This document shows positions 36,624 through 46,361 of a DNA stretch of 64,000 bases, piece after piece. Source of the stretch: an uncultured Paracoccus sp. Lineage in GTDB: Bacteria > Pseudomonadota > Alphaproteobacteria > Rhodobacterales > Rhodobacteraceae. A program made the translations under genes and the position numbers. Below the pieces are notes generated by a model. The model ran no database searches. It saw nothing but the letters and a program-made list of their open reading frames with translations, and had not been told where the DNA came from. The number at the start of each line of letters is the position of its first letter. Positions within the stretch are counted from its first letter, which is position 1. The stretch is from the NCBI RefSeq assembly GCF_947487305.1, contig NZ_CANKWH010000014.1, positions 1-64,000 of the forward strand. Reading direction: 5' to 3'.

Positions 36624-39600
36624 ACCTTAACCTTTCTGCACTCGCCGTCCGCGAACGCGCCGTCACCCTGTTCTTCATCCTGCTGCTGGTCGCCGCCGGC
36701 GCCTATGCCTTCGTGAAGCTGGGGCGGGCAGAGGACCCCAGCTTCACCATCAAGACCCTGACGGTCACGAGCGTCTGGCCCGGCGCCACAGCGCGCGAGA
36801 TGCAGGACCTTGTCGCCGAACCGCTGGAGAAACGCATCCAGGAACTGACCTGGTATGATCGGGTCGAGACGACCGCGCGGCCCGGCTATGCCTTCACGAC
36901 GGTGACGTTGAAAGACCGCACCCCGCCTTCGGCCGTCGAGGAGCAGTTCTACCAAGCCCGCAAGAAGCTTGGGGATGAAGCCCGCAACCTGCCGCCCGGC
37001 GTCTACGGCCCCTTCGTCAACGACGAATATTCGGATGTCAGCTTCGCCCTTTACGCCCTGAAGGCCACGGGGATGCCGATGCGTGAGCTGGCGCGGCAGG
37101 CCGAGGTGATCCGTCAGGACCTTCTGCATGTACCTGGTGTCAAGAAGGTCAACATCCTTGGCGAACGCCCCGAGCAGATCTTCGTCGAGTTCTCCCATGC
37201 CAGACTTGCGACCCTTGGCGTGTCGGCACAGGATGTCATCGCCGCCTTGCAGCGGCAGAACGGCGTTACCCCGGCAGGCGCTATCGACACCAAGGGGCCG
37301 CGCGTCTTCATCCGGGTCGATGGCGCTTACGACAATGTGCAGGCGATTGCCGACACGCCGATCGTCGCGGATGGGCGGTCACTGAAGCTTTCCGACATTG
37401 CCGAGGTCCGCCGCGGCTACGAGGACCCGCCCGCCTATCTGATCCGGCATGAGGGCGAGCCGGCCATCATGCTTGCCGCCGTCATGCAGCAGGGCTGGGA
37501 TGGCCTCGCCCTGGGGAAGGCGCTGGAGCAAAGGACGGCTGCCATTGCCGAGACGCTGCCGCTGGGGATGACGCTCGACAAGGTGAGTGATCAGGCCGTC
37601 AACATCACCCATGCCGTCGATGAATTCATGTTGAAGTTTGCCATGGCGCTTGGCGTGGTGCTGCTGATTGCGCTGGTCAGCATGGGCTGGCGCGTCGGCA
37701 TCGTCGTTGCGGCCGCTGTCCCGCTGACGCTTGCCGTCGTGTTCCTCATCATGCTGGAGACCGGCCGGTTCTTCGATCGCATCACGCTCGGCGCCCTGAT
37801 CCTGGCGCTCGGCCTGCTGGTCGATGACGCGATCATCGCCATCGAGGTGATGGTGGTGAAGATGGAAGAGGGCATGGACCGGATCAGGGCGGCCGCCCAT
37901 GCGTGGAGCCACACCGCCGCACCGATGCTGTCGGGCACGCTGGTGACGATCGCCGGGTTCCTGCCGGTCGGCTTTGCCCGCTCTGCGGCAGGCGAATATG
38001 CCGGCAATATCTTCTGGGTGGTGGGCTTCGCCCTGATCGTGTCATGGATCGTCGCGGTGGTCTTCACGCCCTATCTTGGCGTCAAGATGCTGCCCGCGAT
38101 CAAACCGGTCGAGGGCGGCCTTCATGCCATCTACGACACACCGAACAATCGGCGCCTGCGGCGGCTGATCACGGTCGCGGTGCGCCACAAGTTCGTGGCC
38201 ATCACTATCGTCGCCATCGCCTTCGCGCTGTCCGGCGTCGGCATGGGCGCCCTGAAACAGCAGTTCTTCCCGACCTCGGACCGCCCCGAGGTGCTGGTCG
38301 AGGTCCGCCTGCCCGAGGGCACCAGCATCGAGACGACGACCGCCACGGTCGAAGCGCTGGAAGCATGGCTGGACCAGCAGCCAGAGGCCGAGATCGTCAC
38401 CAGCTATGTCGGTCAGGGCGCGCCCCGCTTCTTCTTCGCCATGTCGCCGGAACTGCCGGACCCCGCCTTCGCCAAGATCGTCGTGCTGACCCCCGACGCC
38501 GAGGCGCGCGAGGCGCTGAAGCACCGGCTGCGGGCGGCTGTCGCCGAGGGGCTTGCGCCCGAAGCCCAGCTGCGTGTCACCCAGCTTGTCTTTGGTCCCT
38601 ACACGCCCTTCCCGGTCGAGTTCCGGGTCATGGGCCCCGATCCCGCGCAACTCTATGACATCTCTGAACAAGCACTCGGCATCATGCGCGGCATCCCGGA
38701 CGTGCGTCATGCCAGTCGCGATTGGGGCAGCCGCACGCCCGTGCTTCGCTTCATCCCCGCTCAGGATCGCCTCAATCTGATCGGCCTGTCCTCTGCGGAG
38801 GTGGCGCAGCAGCTTCAGTTCCTGCTCTCCGGCATTCCCGTCACCCAGGTGCGCGAGGATATCCGCAATGTCCCTGTTGTCGCGCGCAGCGGCGGCAATG
38901 AGCGGCTGGATCCGGCGCGCCTGGCGGATTTCTCGATCATGAGCCGAGACGGCAGCGCGATCCCGCTCGACCAGATCGGCCGGTCCGAGATCCGTCTGGA
39001 AGAACCGATGCTGAAGCGCCGGGATCGGACGCCCGTCATCACGATCCGGTCGGACATCGATGAGGCCACACAGCCGCCCGAGGTCTCGAAGCAGGTCATG
39101 GCGGCACTTCAGCCGCTGATTGCATCGCTGCCCGCCGGTTATCGCATCGAGATGGGCGGTTCGATCGAGGAGGCCGCAAAGGCCAACAGCGCGCTGGTGA
39201 AAGTCTTTCCGGTCATGATCGCCGTCACGCTGATCGTCATCATGCTTCAGGTGCGCTCCTTCTCGATGATGGCCATGGTCATGCTGACGGCGCCGCTGGG
39301 TCTCATTGGCGTGGTGCCAACCCTGCTGATCTTCAACCAGCCATTCGGGTTCAACGCCATCCTGGGCCTGATCGGGCTGGCCGGCATCCTGATGCGCAAC
39401 ACGCTGATCCTGACCGAGCAGATCAAGGAAAATCGCGCCGCCGGCCTTGATGCCTATCACGCCGTGATCGAGGCCACGGTGCAGCGCACCCGGCCCGTCA
39501 TTCTGACCGCCCTTGCCGCCGTCCTGGCCTTCATCCCGCTCACGCATTCGGTCTTCTGGGGATCGATGGCCTATACGCTGATCGGCGGCACGGCCGTCGG

Positions 39601-39730
39601 AACGGTGCTGATCCTGCTGTTCCTGCCGGCGCTTTATGCCGCCTGGTTCCGGATCACGCCGCCTGTGGACGGGGGCCTCATTGATTTGACCGAGGCACCT
39701 CAATTTCGCGCAGAAATGGCGGCTGAGTAG
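36620..39730 (+). CDS. RND-family efflux permease
   Basis: A 12-helix proton-driven transporter of 1,036 residues. After TM1 (AVTLFFILLLVAAGAYAFVK) come the porter loops (TSVWPGATAREMQDLVAEPL, GVKKVNILGERPEQIFVEFS). TM4 carries the paired acids LLVDDAIIAIE, and TM10 has GLAGILMRNTLILTEQI, with Arg where the proton-relay Lys of AcrB is usual. The ligand class (drug, solvent or metal) cannot be read: it lacks the metal motif of CzcA, and it resembles the multidrug/unknown RND group. Regulated together with the adaptor by the adjacent TetR protein. Confidence 0.93.
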   Translation: MNLNLSALAVRERAVTLFFILLLVAAGAYAFVKLGRAEDPSFTIKTLTVTSVWPGATAREMQDLVAEPLEKRIQELTWYDRVETTARPGYAFTTVTLKDRTPPSAVEEQFYQARKKLGDEARNLPPGVYGPFVNDEYSDVSFALYALKATGMPMRELARQAEVIRQDLLHVPGVKKVNILGERPEQIFVEFSHARLATLGVSAQDVIAALQRQNGVTPAGAIDTKGPRVFIRVDGAYDNVQAIADTPIVADGRSLKLSDIAEVRRGYEDPPAYLIRHEGEPAIMLAAVMQQGWDGLALGKALEQRTAAIAETLPLGMTLDKVSDQAVNITHAVDEFMLKFAMALGVVLLIALVSMGWRVGIVVAAAVPLTLAVVFLIMLETGRFFDRITLGALILALGLLVDDAIIAIEVMVVKMEEGMDRIRAAAHAWSHTAAPMLSGTLVTIAGFLPVGFARSAAGEYAGNIFWVVGFALIVSWIVAVVFTPYLGVKMLPAIKPVEGGLHAIYDTPNNRRLRRLITVAVRHKFVAITIVAIAFALSGVGMGALKQQFFPTSDRPEVLVEVRLPEGTSIETTTATVEALEAWLDQQPEAEIVTSYVGQGAPRFFFAMSPELPDPAFAKIVVLTPDAEAREALKHRLRAAVAEGLAPEAQLRVTQLVFGPYTPFPVEFRVMGPDPAQLYDISEQALGIMRGIPDVRHASRDWGSRTPVLRFIPAQDRLNLIGLSSAEVAQQLQFLLSGIPVTQVREDIRNVPVVARSGGNERLDPARLADFSIMSRDGSAIPLDQIGRSEIRLEEPMLKRRDRTPVITIRSDIDEATQPPEVSKQVMAALQPLIASLPAGYRIEMGGSIEEAAKANSALVKVFPVMIAVTLIVIMLQVRSFSMMAMVMLTAPLGLIGVVPTLLIFNQPFGFNAILGLIGLAGILMRNTLILTEQIKENRAAGLDAYHAVIEATVQRTRPVILTALAAVLAFIPLTHSVFWGSMAYTLIGGTAVGTVLILLFLPALYAAWFRITPPVDGGLIDLTEAPQFRAEMAAE

Positions 39731-40153
39731 GACTCTGAGGTATCGATGAATGGTCAGGCGCTGGTCGAGACGTCTGGCAATTCGGCCAGCTTTGACATTT
39801 CCGCGTCGCTCACGCTGCGGAGATGCCGCAAACTCCTTCGGCAGTGCAGAAAGACGACAACCCAATGGCAACTTCCACAGTCGGTGCAACCAGACAAATG
39901 GCTTGCCTTGACCTGCTGCCGCAGTCTCCCAGCAAACCCATCCAAGGGTAAGATCGGCAATTCGTCGGCACTGAAGCGTATGGCAGCTTTCTGGCCAAAG
40001 CGGACCAGCATGATCTGTGGACATCCCAAACGAAAATGGCGCGTTGCCATCGCAACGCGCCATTCCTGAGTTCCGCAGGTTGACCGGTGAATTCGTGTCC
40101 TACAACCGAGAATGCGTCACCGCGAGGGGCCGGGGTTTCGGGTTCGCTCTGGC
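39731..40153. other. Unassigned 0.4-kb patch between the RND pump and ftsH
   Basis: I recognise no gene here. Base composition is less GC-rich than the flanks, and open frames of 80-107 codons exist on both strands (plus 39746-40069; minus 39754-40050 and 39810-40055). The minus frame 39754-40050 is Cys-rich in its middle (GCTDCGSCHW). None has a ribosome site or familiar domain. It may be debris of the same mobile material as 32585-33414. The right end holds the ftsH terminator. Confidence 0.5.
40035..40064 (-). terminator. ftsH terminator
   Basis: A 13-bp perfect stem (aatggcgcgttgc / gcaacgcgccatt) with a catc loop. On the minus strand it is followed by TTCGTTT. It lies about 90 bp after the ftsH stop. 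Confidence 0.88.
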
Positions 40154-42049
40154 TCAGGCCGGGGCAGGGTCGCCGCCGGGCGCGGGCTTCGCCTCGCCCG
40201 CCTTCGGCACCGAGGTCACCGAGGGGATCGAGCTGCCCGGCGTATTGTCATCGCCGCCCAGCTGCTCGCCGCGAATGACCTTGCCGATCTCTTCGCCGGT
40301 CAGCGTCTCGTATTCCAGAAGGCCCTTGGCCAGACGCTCGAATTCCTCGTCTTTCTCCAGAAGGATGCGGCGGGCGTCCTGATAGCCCTGTTCGATCAGG
40401 TCATGGACCTCCTGCTCGATCAGCTCCTTGGTCGAGGCCGAGATCGAGAAGCCGCCGGTCGAGCCGTTATAGCCCTCATGCGCCTCGGCATAGTCGATAT
40501 TGCCGACCTTGTCGGACATGCCCCAGCGCATCACCATGGCGCGGGCCAGCTGGCTGGCCTGCTGGATATCGCCGGCCGGGCCGTTCGACACGCCTTCTTC
40601 GCCGTATTTGATGATCTCGGCGGCCTTGCCGGCCATGGTCATGGCTAGCTTCTGCTTGGCCTCGTCCTTGTGATAGTTCAGCCGGTCCATCTCGGGCAGC
40701 GACACCACCATCCCCAGCGCACCGCCGCGCGGGATGATCGTCGCCTTGTAGACCGGATCGCATTTCGGCAGCGACAGGCCGACGATGGCGTGACCGGCCT
40801 CGTGATAGGCGGTCTTTTCCTTCTGCTCGGGGGTCAGGACCATGCTGCGGCGCTCGACGCCCAGCATGACTTTGTCCTTGGCATTCTCGAAATCTTCCAT
40901 GCTGACAAAGCGGCGGCCGATGCGGGCGGCGGCCAGCGCGGCCTCGTTCACCAGGTTCATCAGGTCGGCGCCCGAGAAGCCGGGCGTGCCGCGGGCGATG
41001 ATGCGCAGGTCGACATCGGGACCGACCGGCACCTTGCGGCTGTGGACGCCGAGAATCTTCTCGCGGCCCTTGATGTCGGGGTTCGGCACATGGATCTGGC
41101 GGTCAAAGCGGCCGGGGCGCAGCAGCGCCGGGTCCAGCACGTCCTTGCGGTTGGTGGCGGCGATGATGATGATGCCTTCGTTGGCCTCGAAGCCGTCCAT
41201 CTCGACCAGAAGCTGGTTCAGCGTCTGCTCGCGCTCGTCATTGCCGCCGCCGATGCCCACGCCACGGGCGCGGCCCACGGCGTCGATCTCGTCGATGAAG
41301 ACGATGCAGGGGGCGCTTTTCTTGGCCTGCTCGAACATGTCGCGCACCCGGCTTGCGCCGACGCCGACGAACATCTCGACGAAATCGGAACCCGAAATGG
41401 TGAAGAAGGGCACGCCCGCCTCGCCGGCGATAGCGCGGGCCAGCAGGGTTTTACCCGTGCCCGGAGGGCCGACCAGCAGCGCGCCTTTCGGGATCTTGCC
41501 GCCGAGGCGGCTGAATTTCTGCGGGTTGCGCAGGAATTCGACGATCTCTTCCAGCTCTTCCTTCGCCTCGTCGATGCCGGCCACGTCGTCAAAGGTAACG
41601 CGGCCATGCTTTTCCGTCAGGAGCTTCGCCTTGGACTTGCCAAAGCCCATGGCGCCGCCACGACCGCCGCCCTGCATCCGGTTCATGAAGAAGATCCAGA
41701 CACCGATCAGCAGGATGAAGGGCAGCCAGACGCCCAGCATCGACATGAAGCCGGATTGCTGCTGCTTGACAACCTGAACCTCGACGCCCTCGGCGATCAG
41801 CTTGTCGGTGATCTCTTCGCCCATCGGCCGCACGGTGACATAGTTCTGCCCGTCGGTGCCGACGATGGTGATGTCCTCGCCATCGATGGTGACCGACTGG
41901 ATCTGGTCGCTCTGGGCGCGCTGGATGAAGTCGGAATAGGTGATCTGGCGGCTGTTCAGCGGTGCGCCACCGTCATTGAAGACGTTGAACAGCATCAGCA
42001 CCATCAGGAACAGGGCGACCCAGACGGCCAGATTGCGTGCATTGCCCAA
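40154..42049 (-). CDS. ftsH: ATP-dependent zinc metalloprotease FtsH
   Basis: Membrane-anchored AAA+ protease that degrades misassembled membrane proteins and regulators. Two N-terminal helices ([38 protein letters not shown]) flank a periplasmic domain. The AAA domain has [13 protein letters not shown] and the second-region-of-homology [14 protein letters not shown]. The zinc site is [10 protein letters not shown] with a later Asp/Glu. The 631-residue length is normal, ending in a Pro/Ala tail. It lies 85 bp after tilS at the end of the tol-pal-ybgF-tilS series. Confidence 0.98.
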   Translation of the reverse strand: MGNARNLAVWVALFLMVLMLFNVFNDGGAPLNSRQITYSDFIQRAQSDQIQSVTIDGEDITIVGTDGQNYVTVRPMGEEITDKLIAEGVEVQVVKQQQSGFMSMLGVWLPFILLIGVWIFFMNRMQGGGRGGAMGFGKSKAKLLTEKHGRVTFDDVAGIDEAKEELEEIVEFLRNPQKFSRLGGKIPKGALLVGPPGTGKTLLARAIAGEAGVPFFTISGSDFVEMFVGVGASRVRDMFEQAKKSAPCIVFIDEIDAVGRARGVGIGGGNDEREQTLNQLLVEMDGFEANEGIIIIAATNRKDVLDPALLRPGRFDRQIHVPNPDIKGREKILGVHSRKVPVGPDVDLRIIARGTPGFSGADLMNLVNEAALAAARIGRRFVSMEDFENAKDKVMLGVERRSMVLTPEQKEKTAYHEAGHAIVGLSLPKCDPVYKATIIPRGGALGMVVSLPEMDRLNYHKDEAKQKLAMTMAGKAAEIIKYGEEGVSNGPAGDIQQASQLARAMVMRWGMSDKVGNIDYAEAHEGYNGSTGGFSISASTKELIEQEVHDLIEQGYQDARRILLEKDEEFERLAKGLLEYETLTGEEIGKVIRGEQLGGDDNTPGSSIPSVTSVPKAGEAKPAPGGDPAPA

Positions 42050-42134
42050 GACGGGACCTCCGAGCGGAAACAGTTGCGACAGAAAATAGGGATTATCGGG
42101 CGGGGTTCAATGCGCGCTTTGCCACGCGCGCGGG

Positions 42135-43400
42135 TTAATGTGCAAAGATCAGCCCCCGAAACTGCTCGAGCCCCCTCACCGGGCGGGCGGTATAGGGCGT
42201 CTGGCGCATAACCGGGGCGGCGACCAGCCGTTCGCCCTCCCAGATGGCCGGGCTGCTGGCCGCCTCGTCGCGGGTCAGGCCCGAGGCGCGCCAGGCGGCT
42301 TGCGGCAGGGTCAGCGACTCGAACCCCAGCGCGGCGACATGTTGGCCGGGCTGCAGCCCGCCGATGCGCCAGCGGTTGTCCCAGATCAGGTCGCTGTCAT
42401 CGCCGTCGGGGCGGGCCGGGGCGGCGCGCAGCGCGGCGGCGGGTTCGCGGATGATCCGCAGCCGGTCGCCCGAGGGCGCCAGCAGCGCGCCATCCAGCGT
42501 CACCCGGCTGCCGGCGGCAATGCCCGCCAGCGCATGGCTGACGGTGGCGCGGCGGGGCGGATAGTCCGCCCCGGTGATCCAACGGGTGGCCGCGATGATC
42601 AGGCGGCGGTGGATCTCGGGTGGGCTGCGGCGAAAGGGGCCGCGCGGCAGGACCAGCGAGCCATGGGCGGTGCCGGCATCCTGCGCCGCCTCGGCGGTGT
42701 AGAATTGCAGCGCCTCGCGCGCCAGCGCGATGTTCTCGGCCGCCAGCGCCAGCGGCTCGGGGCGCAGCCCGGTCGCCGCCATCGCCTTGCGCATCCGCAC
42801 CCGGTCGAAACCCTCGTTCTCGTTACTCGGATCATCGATCCAGCCGATCTCGCGCGCCGACAGCCAGTCGCGCAGCTCGGCCCGGCCCACGCCCAGCATT
42901 GGCCTGAGCCAGCGGACGCCGAAGGCGTCGCGCCATTCAACCATGCCGGCCAGCCCGTCGATGCCGGCGCCGCGCGCCATGCGCATCAGCAATGTCTCGG
43001 CCTGATCGTCCAGCGTATGACCCAGCAGAACCGCCGTCAGATTGTTGCGTTGCGCCCAGCCCGAGATCAGCCGCAGCCGCGCGTCCCGGGCATTGGCCAT
43101 CAGGTTGCCGGCCTCGGTATCGCGGCGCCAGAGCAGGGTAGCATGGGGGATGTCCAGCGCCAGCGCCGCCCGGCGCGCCACTTGCGCCTCCTCTGCGCTG
43201 CCCTCGCGCAACGCGTGATCGACCGTGGCCGCCATCAGCCGCCGTCCGCGCGCCCAGCCTTTCGCCAGATGCATCAGCGCGGTCGAATCGCCGCCGCCCG
43301 ACAGGGCGATGCCAAGCCCCGGCAGATCGCCCGCCATGCGGTCCAGCGCGGCATGAACACGGAAGGCGACGGGGTCGCCGCCGGCGCTCTCAGCCTTCAT
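42135..43400 (-). CDS. tilS: tRNA(Ile)-lysidine synthase
   Basis: Modifies C34 of the AUA-reading tRNA-Ile to lysidine using ATP and lysine. The PP-loop SGGGDSTALMHLAKG is near residue 30, followed by HTLDDQAETLLMRMARGAG and DPSNENEGFDRVRMRK. The start at 43400 (MKAESAGGDPVAF) lies inside the last codons of ybgF (11-bp overlap). The much longer open frame above is antisense to nothing useful and is rejected. Length 421. The C-terminal substrate-recognition domain is present but divergent. Confidence 0.94.
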   Translation of the reverse strand: MKAESAGGDPVAFRVHAALDRMAGDLPGLGIALSGGGDSTALMHLAKGWARGRRLMAATVDHALREGSAEEAQVARRAALALDIPHATLLWRRDTEAGNLMANARDARLRLISGWAQRNNLTAVLLGHTLDDQAETLLMRMARGAGIDGLAGMVEWRDAFGVRWLRPMLGVGRAELRDWLSAREIGWIDDPSNENEGFDRVRMRKAMAATGLRPEPLALAAENIALAREALQFYTAEAAQDAGTAHGSLVLPRGPFRRSPPEIHRRLIIAATRWITGADYPPRRATVSHALAGIAAGSRVTLDGALLAPSGDRLRIIREPAAALRAAPARPDGDDSDLIWDNRWRIGGLQPGQHVAALGFESLTLPQAAWRASGLTRDEAASSPAIWEGERLVAAPVMRQTPYTARPVRGLEQFRGLIFAH

Positions 43401-44370
43401 CGGCCAGATCGGCTGCGGCTTCCGGGTCAGTGCCCACTGGCAATTCGCCCGCACCGCACTCCAGCGCCGCCATCCGCCGCTCGGCCTCGGTCGCAGCATC
43501 CGTGCCGGCAAAGCGAACCGGGATCTCGGAGAGATAGAGGCAGGCGGTTTGCGGCTGGTCGGTCGCGCTGATGATCCGCGCAATGCCCAAGAGGCTCTCG
43601 GCCGAGCGGCTGCCCTGCGGATCGGCCGCAAAGGCCTCAAGCCATGCCGTTGCCGCGCCCTTGGCATCGCCCGCGCTGTCCAGCGCCGAGCCGCGCATGA
43701 ACAACGCCTCGGCGGTCAGCGGTCCGCCGGCATGGGTTTGGGCGACGGCCGCGAAGAGTTCAGCGGCGCGGAGAAAGTCACCCTGACCGAGCACCTCCTG
43801 GGCCCGGTCGAAATCCTGCTGCTCGGCCCCGGTGGGTGTGGTCGCGCCGGTTTCCTCCGCCGTCGCTTGCGCCGCTTGCCCGCCGACCGAAATCCCGCCG
43901 CCGCCCTGGCTGCCCAGATCGGGCTGCGTCATCAGCGCGCCAAGATCGCAATTCGCGTCCATCTCGCACAGGCGGAACTCGATATCTCCGATCCGTCGGG
44001 TGCCGTCGAGCACCACGCGCTGGATCTCGTGCTGCAGCTTCTCGGTCTGGCCGGTCAGCCGGCTCAGCTGCGCCTCCATCGCGTTCATCCGGTCGATGGC
44101 GCTGTCGCCCCCGGCAGCCTGAAACCCGGCGGCGCCCGAGGCGACCAGTTCGGCCCGCAGTGCCTGCAACTCGTCGGTCAGCTGACCCAGCTGGGCGCGC
44201 AGATCAGCAAGCGTCGCCGCGTCGGCCTTCGAGTTGGCCGGAGGACTGGCCTCGGGGCTGGCTGGTGCAACCTCCAGTTCTGGCATCTTCGGTGCCTCCG
44301 CCGTTTGCGCGCCGGCCAGGCCCGCCGACCCGAGGGCCAGCGCCAGGGCAAGCGCCGCGCTGCGGATCAT
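43390..44370 (-). CDS. ybgF: Tol-Pal system protein YbgF/CpoB
   Basis: Periplasmic coordinator of peptidoglycan synthesis with outer-membrane constriction. Signal peptide IRSAALALALALGSAGLAGA, then an N-terminal coiled coil (LADLRAQLGQLTDELQALRA; MNAMEAQLSRLTGQTEKLQH) for trimerisation, a linker, and C-terminal TPR-like repeats (about residues 190-305). Two Cys pairs (CEMDANCDLG; TACLY / LECGAG) could form disulfides. It overlaps pal by 4 bp and tilS by 11 bp. Confidence 0.93.
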   Translation of the reverse strand: MIRSAALALALALGSAGLAGAQTAEAPKMPELEVAPASPEASPPANSKADAATLADLRAQLGQLTDELQALRAELVASGAAGFQAAGGDSAIDRMNAMEAQLSRLTGQTEKLQHEIQRVVLDGTRRIGDIEFRLCEMDANCDLGALMTQPDLGSQGGGGISVGGQAAQATAEETGATTPTGAEQQDFDRAQEVLGQGDFLRAAELFAAVAQTHAGGPLTAEALFMRGSALDSAGDAKGAATAWLEAFAADPQGSRSAESLLGIARIISATDQPQTACLYLSEIPVRFAGTDAATEAERRMAALECGAGELPVGTDPEAAADLADEG

Positions 44371-44894
44371 GCGCCGGCCCCTTGCGTAACCACGGTCTGC
44401 GCCCGGCGGTTCTTGGCAAAGCAGAGCTCCGTCGAGCAGACCTCAAGCGGGCGTTCCTTGCCATAGGTGTTGGTGCGGACGCGCCCGGCCTCGACCCCTT
44501 GCGAGATCAGGTATTCCTGCACCGAATTGGCGCGGCGGGCACCAAGCGCGAGGTTGTATTCCCGCGTGCCCTTCTCGTCGGCATGGCCGGCGACGCTGGC
44601 GGTGAAGCCGGTATTCTCGTTCAGCCATGCGGCCTGACGGGCCAGAATGGTGCGCGCCTCGGCGGTCAGCGTGGTCTGGTCCGCCGGGAAGATCACCGTA
44701 TCGCCGACCGTCGTGCGGAAATATTCGGCGCTGGCCGTGCCGCCAAGCGAGCCGCCCTGCAGGTCGCCCTGATAGACCGCGCCCGCGCCGGCATTGGCAT
44801 AGGGATCGCTGATGATCTGCGGCGGGGTGGGCTGGGCGCAGGCCGACAGCAGAGCCGCAACGGCAAGAAGCGCAATCGTCACATGGTGTTTCAT
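44367..44894 (-). CDS. pal: Peptidoglycan-associated lipoprotein Pal
   Basis: An outer-membrane lipoprotein that binds peptidoglycan through an OmpA-like domain. The lipobox LLSAC ends the signal (about residue 19). The OmpA motif TASVAGHADEKGTREYNLAL with conserved Asp and Arg is intact, followed by ARRANSVQEYLISQGV. The ATG at 44894 is chosen: gaggga precedes it by 4-9 nt, whereas the in-frame ATG at 44906 overlaps tolB. Two extra Cys near the C-terminus (EVCSTELCFAKNRR) may form a disulfide. Confidence 0.95.
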   Translation of the reverse strand: MKHHVTIALLAVAALLSACAQPTPPQIISDPYANAGAGAVYQGDLQGGSLGGTASAEYFRTTVGDTVIFPADQTTLTAEARTILARQAAWLNENTGFTASVAGHADEKGTREYNLALGARRANSVQEYLISQGVEAGRVRTNTYGKERPLEVCSTELCFAKNRRAQTVVTQGAGA

Positions 44895-44902
44895 CTTGTC
44901 CC

Positions 44903-46228
44903 TCATGGCAGCAGCGGCCCCCAGGCCGGGTCCGAGGCCGCAAAACTCAGATCCAGCGGTCGCATGTTGCGACCGGTAATGTCCACCGAATGCAGCCTCG
45001 GCTCGCCATTGCCGCCGGGCGTGACGCGGGTGAACATCACCACCCGGCCATTGGGCGCCCAGGTGGGGCCCTCGTCAAGGAATGATTCGGTCAGGATCTT
45101 CTCGTTCGAGCCATCGGCCCGCATCACCCCGATGTGGAATTTCTCGCCGATCTGCCGGGTAAAGGCGATCAGATCCCCCAGCGGCGACCAGACCGGCGTG
45201 CCATAGCGGCCCTCGCCAAAGCTGATCCGCGTCGGCTCGCCACTGCCGTCTGCGGCGATGGTGTAAAGCTGCGGCGTGCCGGAACGATCGCTCTCAAACA
45301 CGATCTGGCTGCCATTGGGGCTATAGCTCGGCGAGGTCTCGATCGCGGGCGATTCGATCAGCGGGCGCGCGGCACCGCTGGCCGGGTCCATCTGCCAGAT
45401 GTCCGAGTTTCCGGCCTTCTCCAGCGAGAAGACGATCCAGCGGCCATCCGGAGAATAGCGCGGCGAAAAGGCCATGCTGTCGGCGGATTGCGTCAGCGGC
45501 CGCGAGGTGACGCTGGCCACATCCATCAGCTTGATCTGCGGAAAGCCCGATTCGAAGCTGGTGAACAGGATGGAATTGCCATTTGGCGACATGCGCGGCG
45601 ACAGGACCAGCGCGGAATCGTCGGTCATCCAGTCGATATTGGCGCCGTCGTAATCCATGATCCCCAGCCGCTTCATCCGCGCATCCTTGGGGCCGGATTC
45701 CTGCACGAAGGCGACGCGGCTGTCGAAATAGGGCTTTTCGCCGGTCAGCCGTGCATAGACCTGATCGGCGACCTTATGGGCGGCGCGGCGCCAGTCGGCC
45801 TTGGCCGATTGCATCTGCATCCCGTCGCCAAGCGGCTGGCCCGAGACCACATCGAACAGCCGGAACTTGACGCTGACCGTATCGCCCGTAACCGTGACCT
45901 CGCCGGTGACCAGCGCCTCGGCATTGACCGCCCGCCAGTCCTCATAGGCGATCGGCTCCTCGAAGCTTTCGCGGCTCGACAGATGCGCACTGGTCGGGAT
46001 CTCGCGGAACAGGTCGGTGCCGGTCAGGTCGGCGGCGATCAGGTTGCGCACCAGCCCGGTCACTTCGTCGCTGCCCTGGAAGGCGGCGATGGCGATGGGC
46101 AGCGGCTCGACCACGCCATCGGTGATCTCGATGCGCAGAGGGCCGTCATCCTGCGCGAAGGCGGGGGCGGTGAGGGCGGTGGTCAGGCCGAGGGCCAGGG
46201 CCAGGGTCAGGTGTCGCATCATGGTCAC
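44903..46228 (-). CDS. tolB: Tol-Pal translocation protein TolB
   Basis: Periplasmic beta-propeller that binds Pal and TolA. Signal peptide MMRHLTLALALGLTTALTAP AFA-type is visible, then the N-domain (IAAFQGSDEVTGLVRNLIAA) and WD40-like TolB repeats such as SPRYSPDGRWIVFSLEKAGN, SPSYSPNGSQIVFESDRSGT and TPVWSPLGDLIAFTRQ. The start codon is probably GTG at 46228 with aaagg 6 nt upstream; ATG 46222 and 46219 are alternatives. Length 441. A 133-bp gap separates it from tolA, so a second promoter may exist there. Confidence 0.95.
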   Translation of the reverse strand: MTMMRHLTLALALGLTTALTAPAFAQDDGPLRIEITDGVVEPLPIAIAAFQGSDEVTGLVRNLIAADLTGTDLFREIPTSAHLSSRESFEEPIAYEDWRAVNAEALVTGEVTVTGDTVSVKFRLFDVVSGQPLGDGMQMQSAKADWRRAAHKVADQVYARLTGEKPYFDSRVAFVQESGPKDARMKRLGIMDYDGANIDWMTDDSALVLSPRMSPNGNSILFTSFESGFPQIKLMDVASVTSRPLTQSADSMAFSPRYSPDGRWIVFSLEKAGNSDIWQMDPASGAARPLIESPAIETSPSYSPNGSQIVFESDRSGTPQLYTIAADGSGEPTRISFGEGRYGTPVWSPLGDLIAFTRQIGEKFHIGVMRADGSNEKILTESFLDEGPTWAPNGRVVMFTRVTPGGNGEPRLHSVDITGRNMRPLDLSFAASDPAWGPLLP

Positions 46229-46361
46229 GGTCTACCTTTGTATCGCGGCACGGGGAAGCGCCATCAGTCGGGAACGCCGCGCAGGTGCGCGTTTTCTATG
46301 ACAATAATCTTGCGGTTGTGACATTTCGCCATCGCGGCAACCCTCGCGCGCAGGACCGGCA

